Numbered from the stretch's first letter, positions 1-10,580 are shown. The stretch: 64,000 bases of DNA from Calothrix sp. NIES-4105 (GCF_002368415.1 NZ_AP018290.1:5283614-5347613); one strand, 5' to 3'. The notes: generated by a model not told the origin, from the sequence alone. Translations and numbers: made by a program.

Positions 1-1
1 A

Positions 2-1294
2 AACTTGCATTTTTGTCAAGCTTTGCCGCTACGTACTCCAATTGAACTTAAAGAAGGTTTAGTGGCTGAGTTATTTCCAGCAGGGCATTTACCTGGCGCC
101 GTCGCAACGTTAATTACTTATACTACACCACAAAAAGTATATAAAGTTTTATACACGGGTGATTTTTTCTTATCTAATTCGCGTTTAGTTGAAGGTTTGC
201 GGTTAGAAGAATTGCGGGGATTAGAGCTTGATGTTTTGATTATTGAAGGTTCATACGGCACCGCGCGTCATTCACATCGACGAAATCAAGAAAATCAACT
301 CGCGGAACGAGTAAATCGTGCAATTGCAGAAGGTTACTCTGTTTTAATGTTGACTGCTGCGTTGGGTTTAGGGCAAGAAATGCTCATGCTACTTCGTAGC
401 CATCATCATTTTACTGGACGTGATTTGGATATTTGGGTTGATGATACTGTTGCTGTTGGCTGTGATGCTTATCTTGAACTTTTGCCGCATTTACCTCCAT
501 CCGTTCAAAATTTCGCCCGACATCAACCGTTGTTTTGGGATGAACGAGTCCGTCCGCGCGTTCGACGTTTGCACCCTCAATCACGTTCAATTGTCGGCAA
601 ATCTTCCTGTATTATTCTGACTGATTCGATTCAAGTTGATATTAACGACTATTGCCAGCTTGATACTGGACCTTGGTTAATTCTCGTGCCTGAAAAAGTT
701 GATATAAAACTTAACAGTCAATTATCACGACTTGTGCAGCTAGAAACTTATCTTCTGGCACAACATAGCGATGGTCCAGGTACAACCCAATTAATTCATA
801 ATCTTAGACCACAGCACGTTATATTTGTTCACGGTTCGCCTACTTATCTTGCTGATTTAACTTCTTTAGACGAATTACAAAACCGTTATCACGTACATTC
901 ACCAGCTTTGGGTGTATTAGTTGAACTACCTATTGGTGATACATTTTTACAGCCTGCTCCTCCAGAAACGAATTATGAAGGCGAACTCACGGAGTTAGGT
1001 TCGGTAGTATCGATTACATTGCCTGATGCAATTGCTGCAGACCCACGCTGGCGCCAGTTTGCTGACACAGGGTTAATCGAAGCGCGATGGCAAGGTGAAG
1101 AGTTAGTACTTAGAGGATTATCCCAACGGGAATTACTCAATCAAAATAACGATAAATTTATTTGGCATGACGTTGACTGCTGCGGAACCTGCCGACATCA
1201 ACGGGGTGGACGATGCTGGAATCCGATTTCTCCTTTATTTAACTTTCGAGTCACGCTTGAAGGTTACTGTCCTGCATTTGAGAACACGGATTAG
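2..1294 (+). CDS. MBL-fold / beta-CASP-like metallo-hydrolase, 5' end outside window
   Basis: The reading frame is open at the left edge, so the gene is cut and the N-terminal H-x-H-x-D-H metal motif lies outside. What remains shows later metallo-beta-lactamase motifs: a GHLPGA motif near residue 28, YTGDF near 50 (the metal-ligand Asp) and FVHGSP near 280, with a beta-CASP-like insert between. These features belong to the RNase J / CPSF-type nuclease superfamily, so nucleic-acid cleavage is the likely but unproven role. The C-terminus has an extra cysteine cluster (C-C-G-T-C, then C-W-N and Y-C-P within about 30 residues) that may bind metal. The neighbour on the right is on the opposite strand. 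Confidence 0.75.
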   Translation, partial: NLHFCQALPLRTPIELKEGLVAELFPAGHLPGAVATLITYTTPQKVYKVLYTGDFFLSNSRLVEGLRLEELRGLELDVLIIEGSYGTARHSHRRNQENQLAERVNRAIAEGYSVLMLTAALGLGQEMLMLLRSHHHFTGRDLDIWVDDTVAVGCDAYLELLPHLPPSVQNFARHQPLFWDERVRPRVRRLHPQSRSIVGKSSCIILTDSIQVDINDYCQLDTGPWLILVPEKVDIKLNSQLSRLVQLETYLLAQHSDGPGTTQLIHNLRPQHVIFVHGSPTYLADLTSLDELQNRYHVHSPALGVLVELPIGDTFLQPAPPETNYEGELTELGSVVSITLPDAIAADPRWRQFADTGLIEARWQGEELVLRGLSQRELLNQNNDKFIWHDVDCCGTCRHQRGGRCWNPISPLFNFRVTLEGYCPAFENTD

Positions 1295-1340
1295 ACGGAT
1301 GTCACGGATTTCACGGATTTCACGGATCTATGGAAATCGA
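1295..1340. repeat. short direct repeats of CACGGATTT
   Basis: Just after the hydrolase stop there are four imperfect copies of an ACGGATNT-type unit (two of them exactly CACGGATTT). The same unit type occurs near 16120-16150 and 16655-16690 as ACGGATGTA. This is short degenerate repeat DNA of the kind common in Nostocales intergenic regions. Confidence 0.6.
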
Positions 1341-1362
1341 TAATTTTAAATTTAAAATGATA

Positions 1363-1394
1363 TAACCCCCCTTTACGTGTGTAAAGAGGGGTTA
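1363..1394. terminator. strong hairpin, probable bidirectional terminator
   Basis: Arms TAACCCCCCTTTAC and GTAAAGAGGGGTTA pair over 14 bp with one mismatch and a 4-nt loop. It lies between two convergent genes (the hydrolase on + and the small conserved gene on -), where a shared terminator is expected. No long T-run follows, so it could also be a dispersed palindrome. Confidence 0.5.
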
Positions 1395-1546
1395 ATGCTG
1401 CGATTGTGAGGCTTTTTCGCTCTTGAGAGCAAAAAATAAACAGAACAACTTTTAACTTTTGATGGAAAAATATCCATCGTGGCGCCTGTACACACTTTTT
1501 ATGACGATAACTCACAAAATAGAGGCAAAGGCACCGCGAATCATAT

Positions 1547-1858
1547 TTATTCTGGATTCGAGTCAGTGTAATGGTTGCGAATACGTTCAGCTTCGGGACA
1601 GTCTTCTGTCAAAAGTGGCTCAACATTACCGCGCGGTACAGAAGCCAATTTTTGCGTTACGGCACCTATACTCTCAAGCCGAACCATTTCTTCCCATGAA
1701 CAAACTTCGTCTTCTTCATCTGTTTCATATCGGAGAGTAACTAAATCTCCCTCGATATCTATAATGCGGGCGCGCTCTATCCAGCGTTGCTGGTCCCGCA
1801 AGAAAACACAAACCTCACGCCCATCGCAGCACAATTGATAAATCTTGCGGTGTAGCAT
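1547..1858 (-). CDS. small conserved cyanobacterial protein (DUF6679-like)
   Basis: This 103-residue protein starts MLHRKIYQLCCDGREV and is acidic in the middle (YETDEEDEVCSWEEMVRLESIG). I recognise it as a highly conserved cyanobacterial protein of unknown function, which I recall as DUF6679; the family number is from memory. It has no signal peptide or membrane segment and should be cytosolic. The compact beta-rich N-terminal half could be an SH3-like or KOW-like small fold, but that is a guess. It is transcribed alone, toward the hairpin at 1363-1394. Confidence 0.75.
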   Translation of the reverse strand: MLHRKIYQLCCDGREVCVFLRDQQRWIERARIIDIEGDLVTLRYETDEEDEVCSWEEMVRLESIGAVTQKLASVPRGNVEPLLTEDCPEAERIRNHYTDSNPE

Positions 1859-2452
1859 CTACTGCTTCTGCCTTTGTTAACGAAGTTAAATTTTTTTGAA
1901 AATTCGGGTATTAACCCTATAGATAGCACCATTTGAGGGTCCGGAAAACTAACACATCAAAAGTTGCTCAGAATCAACCCAAGTCAAAGTAGCTCGTTTT
2001 TAGCTTAAAGTGAAATTGAAGACAATTACTCAGGGAGCAAACTTGTCTCTTCACTTCACCTTTAAACCGGGTCGTAAGTAAGAGTGTCTACCTCGTAAAA
2101 ATCGTATAAGTCAGGATTTTCCCTTACCAGATTAACCATTACTGGTGAGTCCTCCCTTGTATAACGTAATAAATTATACTCTAACACAAGAGTTAGTCGC
2201 GGTTGCGTGAGTTGCCGACTGGTAGTTTTTGGCATCGTTGGGAACTCAGGGGACTATGCTTAAGTTAAACCCCTATGTATTTGATCTTAGCTCATTCTCT
2301 GGCTGTCCTGAATGATTTTTCGCAACATAAATACAACATTTTTTAGAGTTCGGGTAGTTTTTTTGTTAAAGAAGCGTGGAGAATCGGTATAAATATAAGC
2401 AATTAGGCGAATACATACAGATGATTATAGAAAATTTGGATAATCTATACGA
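1859..2452. other. 594-bp intergenic region, no gene recognised
   Basis: No convincing ORF, tRNA, tmRNA, SRP RNA or 6S RNA signature was found. The stretch 1980-2230 is less AT-rich than its surroundings and has several short complementary segments (for example CTTACCAG at 2124 and ATTACTGGTGAG at 2139), so an unannotated small RNA is possible but unsupported. The promoter of the leftward small gene should lie near 1860-1930. Confidence 0.35.
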
Positions 2453-2662
2453 TTATCTATATTGTGCAATCAAGTCAAATAAAAGGTTTGAGGATGCTTC
2501 TCGCTTGACATCACCTGCTTGCACAGCATCACATAATGCGACCAAAGCTTTTAGGTCTTCTGACTGGTAGCTTCTTGCCGCTAATACCTGATGGATAAGA
2601 CCTTCGGACGCGACACTTAAATATCCTGTTTGAAAAGCAGACTCAATTAAAGCACGAATCAT
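2453..2662 (-). CDS. small conserved cyanobacterial protein of unknown function
   Basis: A 69-residue soluble, mostly helical protein (MIRALIESAFQTGYLSVASE...). I have the impression of close relatives in many filamentous cyanobacteria, usually annotated hypothetical, with the conserved stretch TGYLSVASEGLI and a Q-x-G-D-V-K-R-E motif near residue 50. Nothing in it points to an enzyme or DNA-binding fold. It stands alone, with about 260 bp of AT-rich sequence on its right that holds its promoter. Confidence 0.6.
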   Translation of the reverse strand: MIRALIESAFQTGYLSVASEGLIHQVLAARSYQSEDLKALVALCDAVQAGDVKREASSNLLFDLIAQYR

Positions 2663-2921
2663 AGTTTGATACAGCAGTACGGTAGGTTAATAACCTCTAC
2701 TGTGGAATATTTAATCGCATTTTAGATTGATATAAGTCAGTCTATGCTAGTGATTGAATAGCATTAATACAGGTGATTAAAATCACATACAATTGCGTAA
2801 AGGCATATAATGCTATACATATTGCTAGATGTCTATTACATTGTATCAAATTAATATATTTTAAATTAACATATGTATTATATCTTACTTTTTTTAAGTA
2901 ACATTACGCAAAAAAAAGTGT

Positions 2922-3719
2922 TTATAGATGAAACAGGCGAAAGTCTTCGTCCATTTGACTTAACAGCGAGATAACGCCATTACGATTAAATTTTTGAACT
3001 AACTTGCTACAAGCCGGACGCTCAGTAGCATAATGTCCTGCATCAACCAAGATTACTTTGTAGTCGCGGCTTTCTTGAAAAGCATGAAATTTACAATCAG
3101 AAGTTAAATAAACCTCGGCGCCACACCGCGCGACATCCTTTATATAACTGGCGCCAGAACCCCCCAAAACTGCTACGCGCTCAATGGTTTGGTTTAGATC
3201 AGCAGGCGAATACATTAGATTAGGAGGTTCAAGACGAGCTTGAATAATTGCTAATAACTCTTCTAAAGTCACGCTTGGTACTAGAGTACCAACACGTCCA
3301 TATCCTAAACCATTTTGAGTAGGCGCTATAGGAGTAGTTTCTTTGAGTTCGAGAATTTGACTCAGAACATCGGCAGTACCATCTTCAACTTGGTCAAAAT
3401 TTGTGTGCGCCGAATATATACCGATATTATTAATAAAGGCTAACCGCACCATCTCACCAATAGGGTCGGAAGCACATAGTGACTTAGAAGGATGAAAAAT
3501 TAAAGGGTGGTGGGCAAATATTAAATTGATACTCGTTCCTGCATTGCGAAGTGCAATAGCTTCTTGCATAACGGCCAAAGTTGGCGTTAAACAAACCAGT
3601 ACTGTAGCTGTCTCGTGCAATACCCCAGGTTCAACCTGCCAACCACAATTATCCCATTTCTCTTGCCAAGCGGGATTTGCCCAAGCTTCAAACCAATTAA
3701 TTAATTCAGAAATTTTCAT
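2922..3719 (-). CDS. Nif3-like dinuclear metal centre protein (YbgI/YqfO family)
   Basis: The 265-residue protein carries the Nif3 signature residues: AHHPLIFHP (His70, His71), SAHTNFD (His105, Asp109) and, near the C-terminus, VDAGHYATERP. In the family these His, Asp and Glu residues hold a di-metal site in a toroidal hexamer. The cellular role is debated; a GTP cyclohydrolase I type 2-like activity has been proposed. Length and motif order fit the short form without the inserted PII-like domain. Its start overlaps the stop of the upstream gene by 4 bp, so the two are co-transcribed and translationally coupled. Confidence 0.9.
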   Translation of the reverse strand: MKISELINWFEAWANPAWQEKWDNCGWQVEPGVLHETATVLVCLTPTLAVMQEAIALRNAGTSINLIFAHHPLIFHPSKSLCASDPIGEMVRLAFINNIGIYSAHTNFDQVEDGTADVLSQILELKETTPIAPTQNGLGYGRVGTLVPSVTLEELLAIIQARLEPPNLMYSPADLNQTIERVAVLGGSGASYIKDVARCGAEVYLTSDCKFHAFQESRDYKVILVDAGHYATERPACSKLVQKFNRNGVISLLSQMDEDFRLFHL

Positions 3720-4462
3720 ATTTCTTCTTTTTGACCAAACAATTTCAACGATACCTGTTCACGAAGTTGGTCGAATGGTTTGTCCCATACGGTCGCAGCA
3801 TTCCAATTCCAGGCGGTTACTGGTATAAGTTTATGATAAGCAAGATACGTAAGTAATTTATATTCGTCTTTGGGGTCGCGCGAAAAACGAAAAGTATTGC
3901 GGTAGCTTCGCGCGTCCATCTGGTGGTAGCGTGCGTCATCTATACTAATTCTATGTAATAATTCTTTACCTTTACTATGTAAATAATCTAAAAAAGTTAG
4001 GCTAAAAGGTTGAATATTAGCTCGTACCGGGTCTTTTTGTACCCAGCGTGCCCAATCAAATCCATAGGTAAAATCATGTACGTAGGGGAAACGAATTTCG
4101 CGCTTGCACCCACACATAAACATCAGTTCTATAACTTTATCGGCAAATACTTCTAAAAATTTTATTCCTCCTTCTTTTGCGCTCACTGCTTGTTGAAGCA
4201 TACTATATATCAAGAAATCAAAATCCCAAAAAATATTTTCTGGAAAATTTTTTAATTGCGCGCGCAGGATTGCTTCTAGAGTATTAAATAAACATTGTAT
4301 AAGCTGAGTATCATCAGTTCTTTCTGCTACAATGTTGCCGATATCTCGAAAACTCGTAGCTACATTCTTATGTGGATTTAATGACAGGGGTGTGATTCCA
4401 TGCTCAATAATTATTCGATCAAGAATTTCAAAGCGAGAAGATACTAAATATTGCTTCGTCAT
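3716..4462 (-). CDS. conserved protein of unknown function, coupled to the Nif3-like gene
   Basis: A 248-residue soluble protein. I do not recognise a named family. It has a helical N-terminal part, a pair of cysteines in MFMCGCKREIRFPYVHDF near residue 135, and a tryptophan- and aromatic-rich C-terminal half (WARWVQKDP, TAWNWNAATVWDKP). The middle part resembles conserved cyanobacterial proteins of unknown function. It overlaps the Nif3-like gene by ATGA (3716-3719), so the two form an operon with this gene first. Its promoter lies in the AT-rich 4463-4698 interval, shared with the divergent miaE. Confidence 0.6.
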   Translation of the reverse strand: MTKQYLVSSRFEILDRIIIEHGITPLSLNPHKNVATSFRDIGNIVAERTDDTQLIQCLFNTLEAILRAQLKNFPENIFWDFDFLIYSMLQQAVSAKEGGIKFLEVFADKVIELMFMCGCKREIRFPYVHDFTYGFDWARWVQKDPVRANIQPFSLTFLDYLHSKGKELLHRISIDDARYHQMDARSYRNTFRFSRDPKDEYKLLTYLAYHKLIPVTAWNWNAATVWDKPFDQLREQVSLKLFGQKEEI

Positions 4463-4698
4463 ATATAAAAGGAAATTTTGAGTCTATTTATTTGTACTAA
4501 TTAGGCATTAAAAAATATCATAATGTAAAATCAGATATAACTATATGAACATTTTTATAAATCTGTTTCTATTTATTTCAAGGAACCATAATAGAATAAA
4601 ATCGATAAGTAAATATACTGAAAAAAGTTAAAATTTAACTCATTGCCCTAGTTAACGGTGGGCGCCAAAATAAAAGAGTTGCATTTTAGGTTATAACA

Positions 4699-5292
4699 GT
4701 GCTTCCATTACCAACAATCAATGCTCTTAAGCAAGCAACAAGTTCAGCTTGGGTTGAACAAGCCATAGCAAACCTCGACACGATTTTACTCGACCACTCC
4801 CACTGCGAGCGCAAAGCAGCTGGTGTAGCGTTAAACTTCATGTTTCGTTACCCTTCAAATACCAAGATGGTAAGGGAGTTAACGAAAATTGCCCAAGAAG
4901 AACTCGAACACTTCGAGCTAGTCAACCAGTGGCTAGAACGTCGTAATATTGCATTGGCGCCTCTACCACCCCCACCCTACGGTGCTGGTTTAAAAGCACA
5001 AGTACGTCCCCAAGAGCCACATAGATTTTTAGATTCGCTACTTGTCACAGGTTTAATAGAAGCGCGTAGTCATGAGCGCTTAGGCTTACTAGCAATACAC
5101 TGCCCTGAACCAGAATTAGCAAAATTTTACAAAGGTTTAATGGCTTCAGAAGCACGACACTTTGGTATGTACTGGGTACTTGCTGATACTTACTTTGACC
5201 GCAAAGCTGTAATGCAGCGACTTGATGAGTTAGCGGTAGTTGAAAGTGAATTACTCGCGACTTTACATCCAGAACCTAGAATTCACAGTTAG
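4699..5292 (+). CDS. miaE: tRNA 2-methylthio-N6-isopentenyladenosine-37 hydroxylase MiaE
   Basis: The protein has a ferritin-like four-helix diiron fold. Metal ligands are visible as Glu37 in HSHCERKA, the E-E-L-E-H motif at 67-71, and a second E-x-x-H in SEARHF near residue 152. MiaE hydroxylates the isopentenyl group on A37 of tRNA using O2. Length (197 residues) and motif spacing match the cyanobacterial branch of the family. The start is GTG at 4699; no earlier in-frame start gives a better N-terminus. A GNAT gene follows 20 bp downstream and is probably co-transcribed. Confidence 0.92.
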   Translation: MLPLPTINALKQATSSAWVEQAIANLDTILLDHSHCERKAAGVALNFMFRYPSNTKMVRELTKIAQEELEHFELVNQWLERRNIALAPLPPPPYGAGLKAQVRPQEPHRFLDSLLVTGLIEARSHERLGLLAIHCPEPELAKFYKGLMASEARHFGMYWVLADTYFDRKAVMQRLDELAVVESELLATLHPEPRIHS

Positions 5293-5312
5293 TTATAATT
5301 ACTGCTCCCGTT

Positions 5313-5825
5313 ATGAATCATTATTATAAAGATTATTTAATTAAACCGTGGGAAGAGCATCATCGTATTCCCGCATCTGAAGTCATTCGTTCGGTGCTAG
5401 CAGAATATGGTTTAGGTTGGGAACCAGACGGCGCCGATAAAGATGTTTTACAAATTGAGAAATATTACTTAGCTAGTAATGGTGAGTTTTGGGTTGTCGA
5501 ACATCAAAACCAGGTAGTGGGAACAGGCGCCTACTATCCTATTGAGCGGGGTCAAAATGCAGTTGAAATTAGAAAAATGTATTTATTACCGCAAGTTCGC
5601 GGATTTGGTTTAGGGAAATATTTGTTACAACAGCTAGAAGAAACTATTGCCGCGCGTGGTTTTAAGGAAATTTGGATAGAAACCGCAAGCGTTCTTGTTG
5701 AAGCTGTCAAACTTTATGAAAGCAATGGTTACAAGCCAGCAACAGGAGTTGAGACGGCAAGATGCGATAGAGTCTATGTGAAAAAGTTAGGGGCGGGTTT
5801 ACCTGAATTTTCTATGATTTACTAG
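5313..5825 (+). CDS. GNAT-family N-acetyltransferase
   Basis: A 170-residue protein with the GNAT core: motif A is RKMYLLPQVRGFGLGKYLLQ (the R/Q-x-x-G-x-G/A acetyl-CoA pyrophosphate loop) near residues 87-106, and motif B (YESNGYKPATG) is near 146. The substrate is unknown. The N-terminal extension with IRSVLAEYGLGWEPDG is common in a group of small acetyltransferases that also includes arsenic-resistance-like members. It lies 20 bp after miaE on the same strand. A GC-rich palindrome right after the stop may end the transcript. Confidence 0.8.
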   Translation: MNHYYKDYLIKPWEEHHRIPASEVIRSVLAEYGLGWEPDGADKDVLQIEKYYLASNGEFWVVEHQNQVVGTGAYYPIERGQNAVEIRKMYLLPQVRGFGLGKYLLQQLEETIAARGFKEIWIETASVLVEAVKLYESNGYKPATGVETARCDRVYVKKLGAGLPEFSMIY

Positions 5826-5915
5826 GTTATAGGTTAACCCGCCCGTACAGTCGGGGCGGGTTCACCGAAATTTTAGTTATTTATCAAGATATAGGTAAAC
5901 CCGTCCGTACAGGAG
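5826..5915. repeat. GC-rich dispersed repeat with AACCCGCCCGTAC / GGGGCGGGTT arms
   Basis: After the GNAT stop, AACCCGCCC (5834) pairs with GGGCGGGTT (5854) to form a hairpin, and a second copy (AAACCCGTCCGTACAGG) ends the segment. The same unit makes up the 78-bp tandem array at 24491-24712, and a fragment is at 42857. It is a dispersed palindromic repeat and may also act as a terminator here. Confidence 0.65.
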
Positions 5916-5921
5916 TTAGGA

Positions 5922-6596
5922 GTGCCCCTTAAAAACTTTTTTAATTTATTTCTTAAATCTGATTGTCCGCTTTGCGAGCGCGCGACATCGAGTCAGTTGT
6001 GTATTAACTGTACGAAACAATTGCAAAAATGTCAGCTAAATAACGCTTGTGTTCTGTGGAAGCAACCCTTACCTATTTTCGCTTGGGGCGCCTATGGAGG
6101 TATTCTCAAACGAAGTATTGCGGTGATGAAGTACGAACAACACCCTGAAATCGCGCGTATGTACGGTCAATGGTTAGGACAACAATGGCTCCAAGACGCA
6201 CCAATAGGGGTACAGTCAAGATTATTAGTTGTGCCAATACCTATTCACCCTGAAAAATTAAAAAAACGAGGTTTTAACCAAGCTGCACTAATTGCCAAAG
6301 GCTTTCGTGATGTTACAGGCTTTCACGTCAAAGAAAATGGACTCCAAAGAGTTCATGAAACTCAAGCGCAACATGGCTTGTCTCAAAGCGAACGTAAAAA
6401 GAACTTAGCAGGCGCCTTCGCAGTTGGCAAAGATTTATACGGTTGCTCAAAGCGCTTATTGATTATCGATGATATTTACACAACAGGCGCCACAGTCACA
6501 GAGGCAGTAGTAACACTGAACCATGTGGGGATAGAAGTAGTTGGTGTTGCAGTTGTTGCCGCGACGCCTGGGGCACCCTCAAGAAACGTAAATTAA
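5922..6596 (+). CDS. ComF-type phosphoribosyltransferase-domain protein
   Basis: The 224-residue protein starts at GTG 5922 and has an N-terminal zinc ribbon (Cys15, Cys18, Cys27, Cys30: CPLC...CINC). A type I phosphoribosyltransferase domain follows, with the PRPP-binding loop LLIIDDIYTTGATVTEA near residues 184-200 and the R-G-F-N-Q motif near 118. ComF proteins act in DNA uptake for natural transformation, probably at the inner face of the membrane; the reaction is not established. Length and motif order are typical for the family. Confidence 0.88.
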   Translation: MPLKNFFNLFLKSDCPLCERATSSQLCINCTKQLQKCQLNNACVLWKQPLPIFAWGAYGGILKRSIAVMKYEQHPEIARMYGQWLGQQWLQDAPIGVQSRLLVVPIPIHPEKLKKRGFNQAALIAKGFRDVTGFHVKENGLQRVHETQAQHGLSQSERKKNLAGAFAVGKDLYGCSKRLLIIDDIYTTGATVTEAVVTLNHVGIEVVGVAVVAATPGAPSRNVN

Positions 6597-6678
6597 AATA
6601 AAATATACCCTGGCGATTCAGGTTATGAATAACTATAATTGACCAAAATATATGCTCTTTAGTGGGAAAAGTATTGTG

Positions 6679-7137
6679 ATGATTAGTAAAACTGTGGCGG
6701 TGTTGAGGCAACTAGTTACCATTCCTGTTACTTTACTTGTAATGGCAATGAGTACAACCGCAAGTTTTGCTCAGGTAAACAAAGTGTATAGTCCTTTGCG
6801 TTTACCATCAACTTACGAAGTCACAGATTCGCTAACAGACAAAGACATCCCTACAGGTCAAGGTGGTTTTGCGCGCGATTATACGGTGAAGTTGAACAAA
6901 GGTGAAAATTTAGCAGTAGATTTATCTTCAGATAGTTTTGACAGCATTATTACTTTACTCGGTCCAAACGGCACCACTGTAGCAGAAAACGATGATGGCC
7001 CAGATGGCAGCAGTAATTCGCTGCTATTTACTCGAATTAGTGAAACAGGAAATTACATCGTTCGCGTTCGTTCGTTCGGAGAAACTGGAGTTGGCGCATT
7101 TAAATTAAAGGTAACGCGATTGCAGCCAATTAAGTAA
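6679..7137 (+). CDS. secreted PPC-domain protein
   Basis: I placed the start at ATG 6679 because the product then begins with a standard signal peptide (MISKTVAVLRQ..., hydrophobic core VTIPVTLLVMAM, cleavage near ASFAQ). An in-frame ATG at 6652 would add nine residues. The mature part is a single bacterial pre-peptidase C-terminal (PPC) beta-sandwich domain: DYTVKLNKGENLAVDL, then LGPNGTTVAENDDG and FTRISETGNYIVRVRS. PPC domains usually sit on secreted proteases, but here the domain stands alone, as in many cyanobacteria. It is probably periplasmic or exported, with function unknown. Confidence 0.75.
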   Translation: MISKTVAVLRQLVTIPVTLLVMAMSTTASFAQVNKVYSPLRLPSTYEVTDSLTDKDIPTGQGGFARDYTVKLNKGENLAVDLSSDSFDSIITLLGPNGTTVAENDDGPDGSSNSLLFTRISETGNYIVRVRSFGETGVGAFKLKVTRLQPIK

Positions 7138-7331
7138 TGAGTGCTGAGTAATGAGTGCGCTCGTGCTGAGTGTTAAATCATATTCTTAACTCCTAACTCC
7201 TAACCCGTAAGGTGCGTGACGCTATAAAAATCTTACAACGAAGCTAGTTGTCTAGTAGCGTCACGCACCCTACCTCTTAACTATTAACTTCTAACTCTAC
7301 TCAGCACGAGCGCACTTTCCACTCAGCACTA
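7138..7331. repeat. heptanucleotide repeats flanking a 59-bp palindromic element
   Basis: The segment holds short AGTGCTG/ATGAGTG-type and CTAACTC-type tandem units on both sides of a 59-bp element at 7211-7269. That element has 13-bp perfect terminal inverted repeats (GGTGCGTGACGCT / AGCGTCACGCACC) and an inner hairpin (ACAAC...GTTGT). An identical copy is at 10220-10277, also embedded in heptanucleotide repeats. Confidence 0.8.
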
Positions 7332-8108
7332 TCATTTCAGCACTGTCATTACACACAAAAACAGTGCTTCCGTCCATTCAACAACGGCGCCATAAGTATC
7401 GCCTGTGTGTCCGCCTAATTTATAGTTGAACCAGGCGCCTGTCACCACAGATAGCGTGATACCTATTAGTACTGTAAACGGTACAAAAATCAGATTTTGA
7501 GGGTATATTAGGGCATAAAAGCAACTTATTACTAAAAGTAATAGTAATCCCGGTAGTAAATCTAATGGTACACGTATAGCTTCTTTATGAAAGGCTCCTT
7601 TGCCAGTAGGTTTTAAGTAGTTGTAGCGTAAAATCGCCAACACTTGCCCCCAACGTCCCCAACAACATGCTGCGATGATGACGAACCAGCGATTTTGCTC
7701 AATGTCACTGAGTGCTGCTGTTTTTAATAACAATATTAATACCGCAGTTGTTGCCCCAAAGGCGCCTGTTACACTATCTGCCATTACTTCTAAACGTCGT
7801 TGTGGATTTGTTACTGCTAACCCATCAGCAGTGTCCATTGCACCATCTAAATGCAAACCACCTGTAATCAAAACCCAAAGCGCAACCACTACCACGCTGC
7901 GCGTTAGTATTGGTACACCTAACCAACTTAAACTAATATCCGCCATAAACAGAAGCATACCCACAAGAAACCCTACTGCTGGTGCAAAGCGCGCAACTTC
8001 TCTAAAATCTAATCCTTCTATGTATGGCAACGAAATTGAGGTATAAAATATAATACTTGATATAAAACTTAACAATAAGTCTTTACACCACTGGCAAATA
8101 GTTGTCAT
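7332..8108 (-). CDS. cobS: adenosylcobinamide-GDP ribazoletransferase CobS
   Basis: A polytopic membrane protein that joins adenosylcobinamide-GDP and alpha-ribazole(-phosphate), the last assembly step of cobalamin. Family marks are FYTSISLPY near the N-terminus, [16 protein letters not shown] (acidic metal-binding D-x-x-D-x-x-D region) near residue 84, and [20 protein letters not shown] at the C-terminus. Five to six hydrophobic helices are visible. ATG 8108 (MTTICQW) gives the usual N-terminus; an in-frame ATG at 8159 would add 17 atypical residues. No cobalamin riboswitch was recognised upstream. Confidence 0.93.
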   Translation of the reverse strand: MTTICQWCKDLLLSFISSIIFYTSISLPYIEGLDFREVARFAPAVGFLVGMLLFMADISLSWLGVPILTRSVVVVALWVLITGGLHLDGAMDTADGLAVTNPQRRLEVMADSVTGAFGATTAVLILLLKTAALSDIEQNRWFVIIAACCWGRWGQVLAILRYNYLKPTGKGAFHKEAIRVPLDLLPGLLLLLVISCFYALIYPQNLIFVPFTVLIGITLSVVTGAWFNYKLGGHTGDTYGAVVEWTEALFLCVMTVLK

Positions 8109-8494
8109 ATTAGTTACATTAATTATATTGTGAATATATTTTAGGTAATGAGCAATCAAGCGTTTAGTTTATACATGGATAACAATATGATTCTTAAAGC
8201 TTTTAATAAGATTGTCTCGTGAAAGTAACTCAGCCGCTAAAATTTTGTTATGCTTATGCCATGACCATAAATCAAAGTAGAAGTATAAAAAAATACTTTA
8301 GTAAAAATATGCTGAGTAGCTGACAGTTTTGTGTTACCGATTTCGGCTAATAATAAATTACAATTTATTAGGTGAATACCCTACATTTAACAAATTAATA
8401 TTGATAATAATTAAAGTGCAGGGGGTCAACAAAGCTGTAACATTTTTTTAGTTAGCGTTGTTGTAAATTATCTTCTCGCAGTCTTCTTTCTACT
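8109..8494. other. intergenic region between divergent genes
   Basis: About 385 bp of AT-rich sequence between leftward cobS and the rightward conserved gene. Promoters for both should lie here. I see no repeat, RNA gene or clear operator. Confidence 0.4.
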
Positions 8495-8947
8495 ATGACT
8501 CACCATCTACCTGATACTAAAATACCAGCTCCGTGCATTATAGACACAGGCGTAGTTGTCAATAAGTTGGATATGCGGCGATTGTTAACTGATTTAGGTC
8601 GCGTTCGCTACATTTACCTTTTGGATGGTGAAGTGCATAAAGAGGGTGAAGGCGATGTGATGGAGGTATTCGCTAATCCTTCTCGTTCGACCTTGGTAGC
8701 AAATCAAGCGCTTTATCTAAATATTTGCAGTTTTGACTATCTTGAACTAAAGCAGACCCCGGAAAAAGAGACTCATTTTGATTTAGTGCAAGAAGGATGG
8801 CGCCTACGTTTAATTCCTCTTTCAACTCCTTTACAGGAAAGGCGTGAGCGCAATTTGAATGTAAATGCGATTGAGGCGATGATGGAACAGGTAATGAGCG
8901 CGCGTTGGGATGCAGAATTTGATGACGATTGCTCTGATATGTTTTGA
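8495..8947 (+). CDS. conserved cyanobacterial protein of unknown function
   Basis: A 150-residue soluble acidic protein. The middle stretch (RVRYIYLLDGEVHKEGEGDVMEVFANPSRSTLVAN) and the end with D-D-D-C-S-D-M-F look like a conserved cyanobacterial family that is usually annotated hypothetical. No catalytic motif is evident. It lies upstream of tgt, psbK and psbM on the same strand, which could hint at a photosynthesis-related or core role, but that is only context. Confidence 0.65.
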   Translation: MTHHLPDTKIPAPCIIDTGVVVNKLDMRRLLTDLGRVRYIYLLDGEVHKEGEGDVMEVFANPSRSTLVANQALYLNICSFDYLELKQTPEKETHFDLVQEGWRLRLIPLSTPLQERRERNLNVNAIEAMMEQVMSARWDAEFDDDCSDMF

Positions 8948-8994
8948 GCTTCATATAAATCTTAAGTTTTATACATTTTTAAAAATTCTCGTAA

Positions 8995-10385
<1,391 letters not shown>

Positions 10386-10442
10386 CATGTTAAGATACAT
10401 CTCAAATATTAAAGCTGTGTTGGATAGGTGGATTTAATTAAC

Positions 10443-10580
10443 ATGGAACCTACATTATTGTTGGCAAAGTTGCCTGAAGCGTACCAAATCTTCGACCCGT
10501 TGGTAGATGTTCTGCCAATTATCCCTGTATTCTTCTTACTTCTAGCCTTTGTTTGGCAAGCAGCCGTAGGTTTTCGGTAA
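10443..10580 (+). CDS. psbK: photosystem II reaction centre protein K
   Basis: A 45-residue thylakoid membrane protein. A short leader (MEPTLLLA) precedes the conserved mature sequence [17 protein letters not shown], followed by one transmembrane helix ([17 protein letters not shown]) and the C-terminal G-F-R. PsbK is a low-molecular-mass subunit of photosystem II near CP43 that supports assembly and plastoquinone binding. A GGTGGA ribosome-binding-like site lies about 10 nt before ATG. The gene follows tgt on the same strand after about 240 bp of repeats. Confidence 0.97.
   Translation: MEPTLLLAKLPEAYQIFDPLVDVLPIIPVFFLLLAFVWQAAVGFR

Noticed and set aside
420-620. 66-codon open frame on the + strand inside the MBL hydrolase
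   Set aside because: It lies in another frame of a clearly conserved gene and has no family features.
1900-2350. Possible small RNA in the GC-richer intergenic stretch
   Set aside because: No motif of 6S, tmRNA, RNase P, SRP RNA or known cyanobacterial sRNA was recognised.
2376-2570. 64-codon frame on the + strand
   Set aside because: It runs antisense across the conserved small gene at 2453-2662 and has no homology or ribosome site.
8109-8494. Cobalamin riboswitch before cobS
   Set aside because: I looked for the conserved B12-box and the GCCACTG-type segments upstream of cobS and did not find them.
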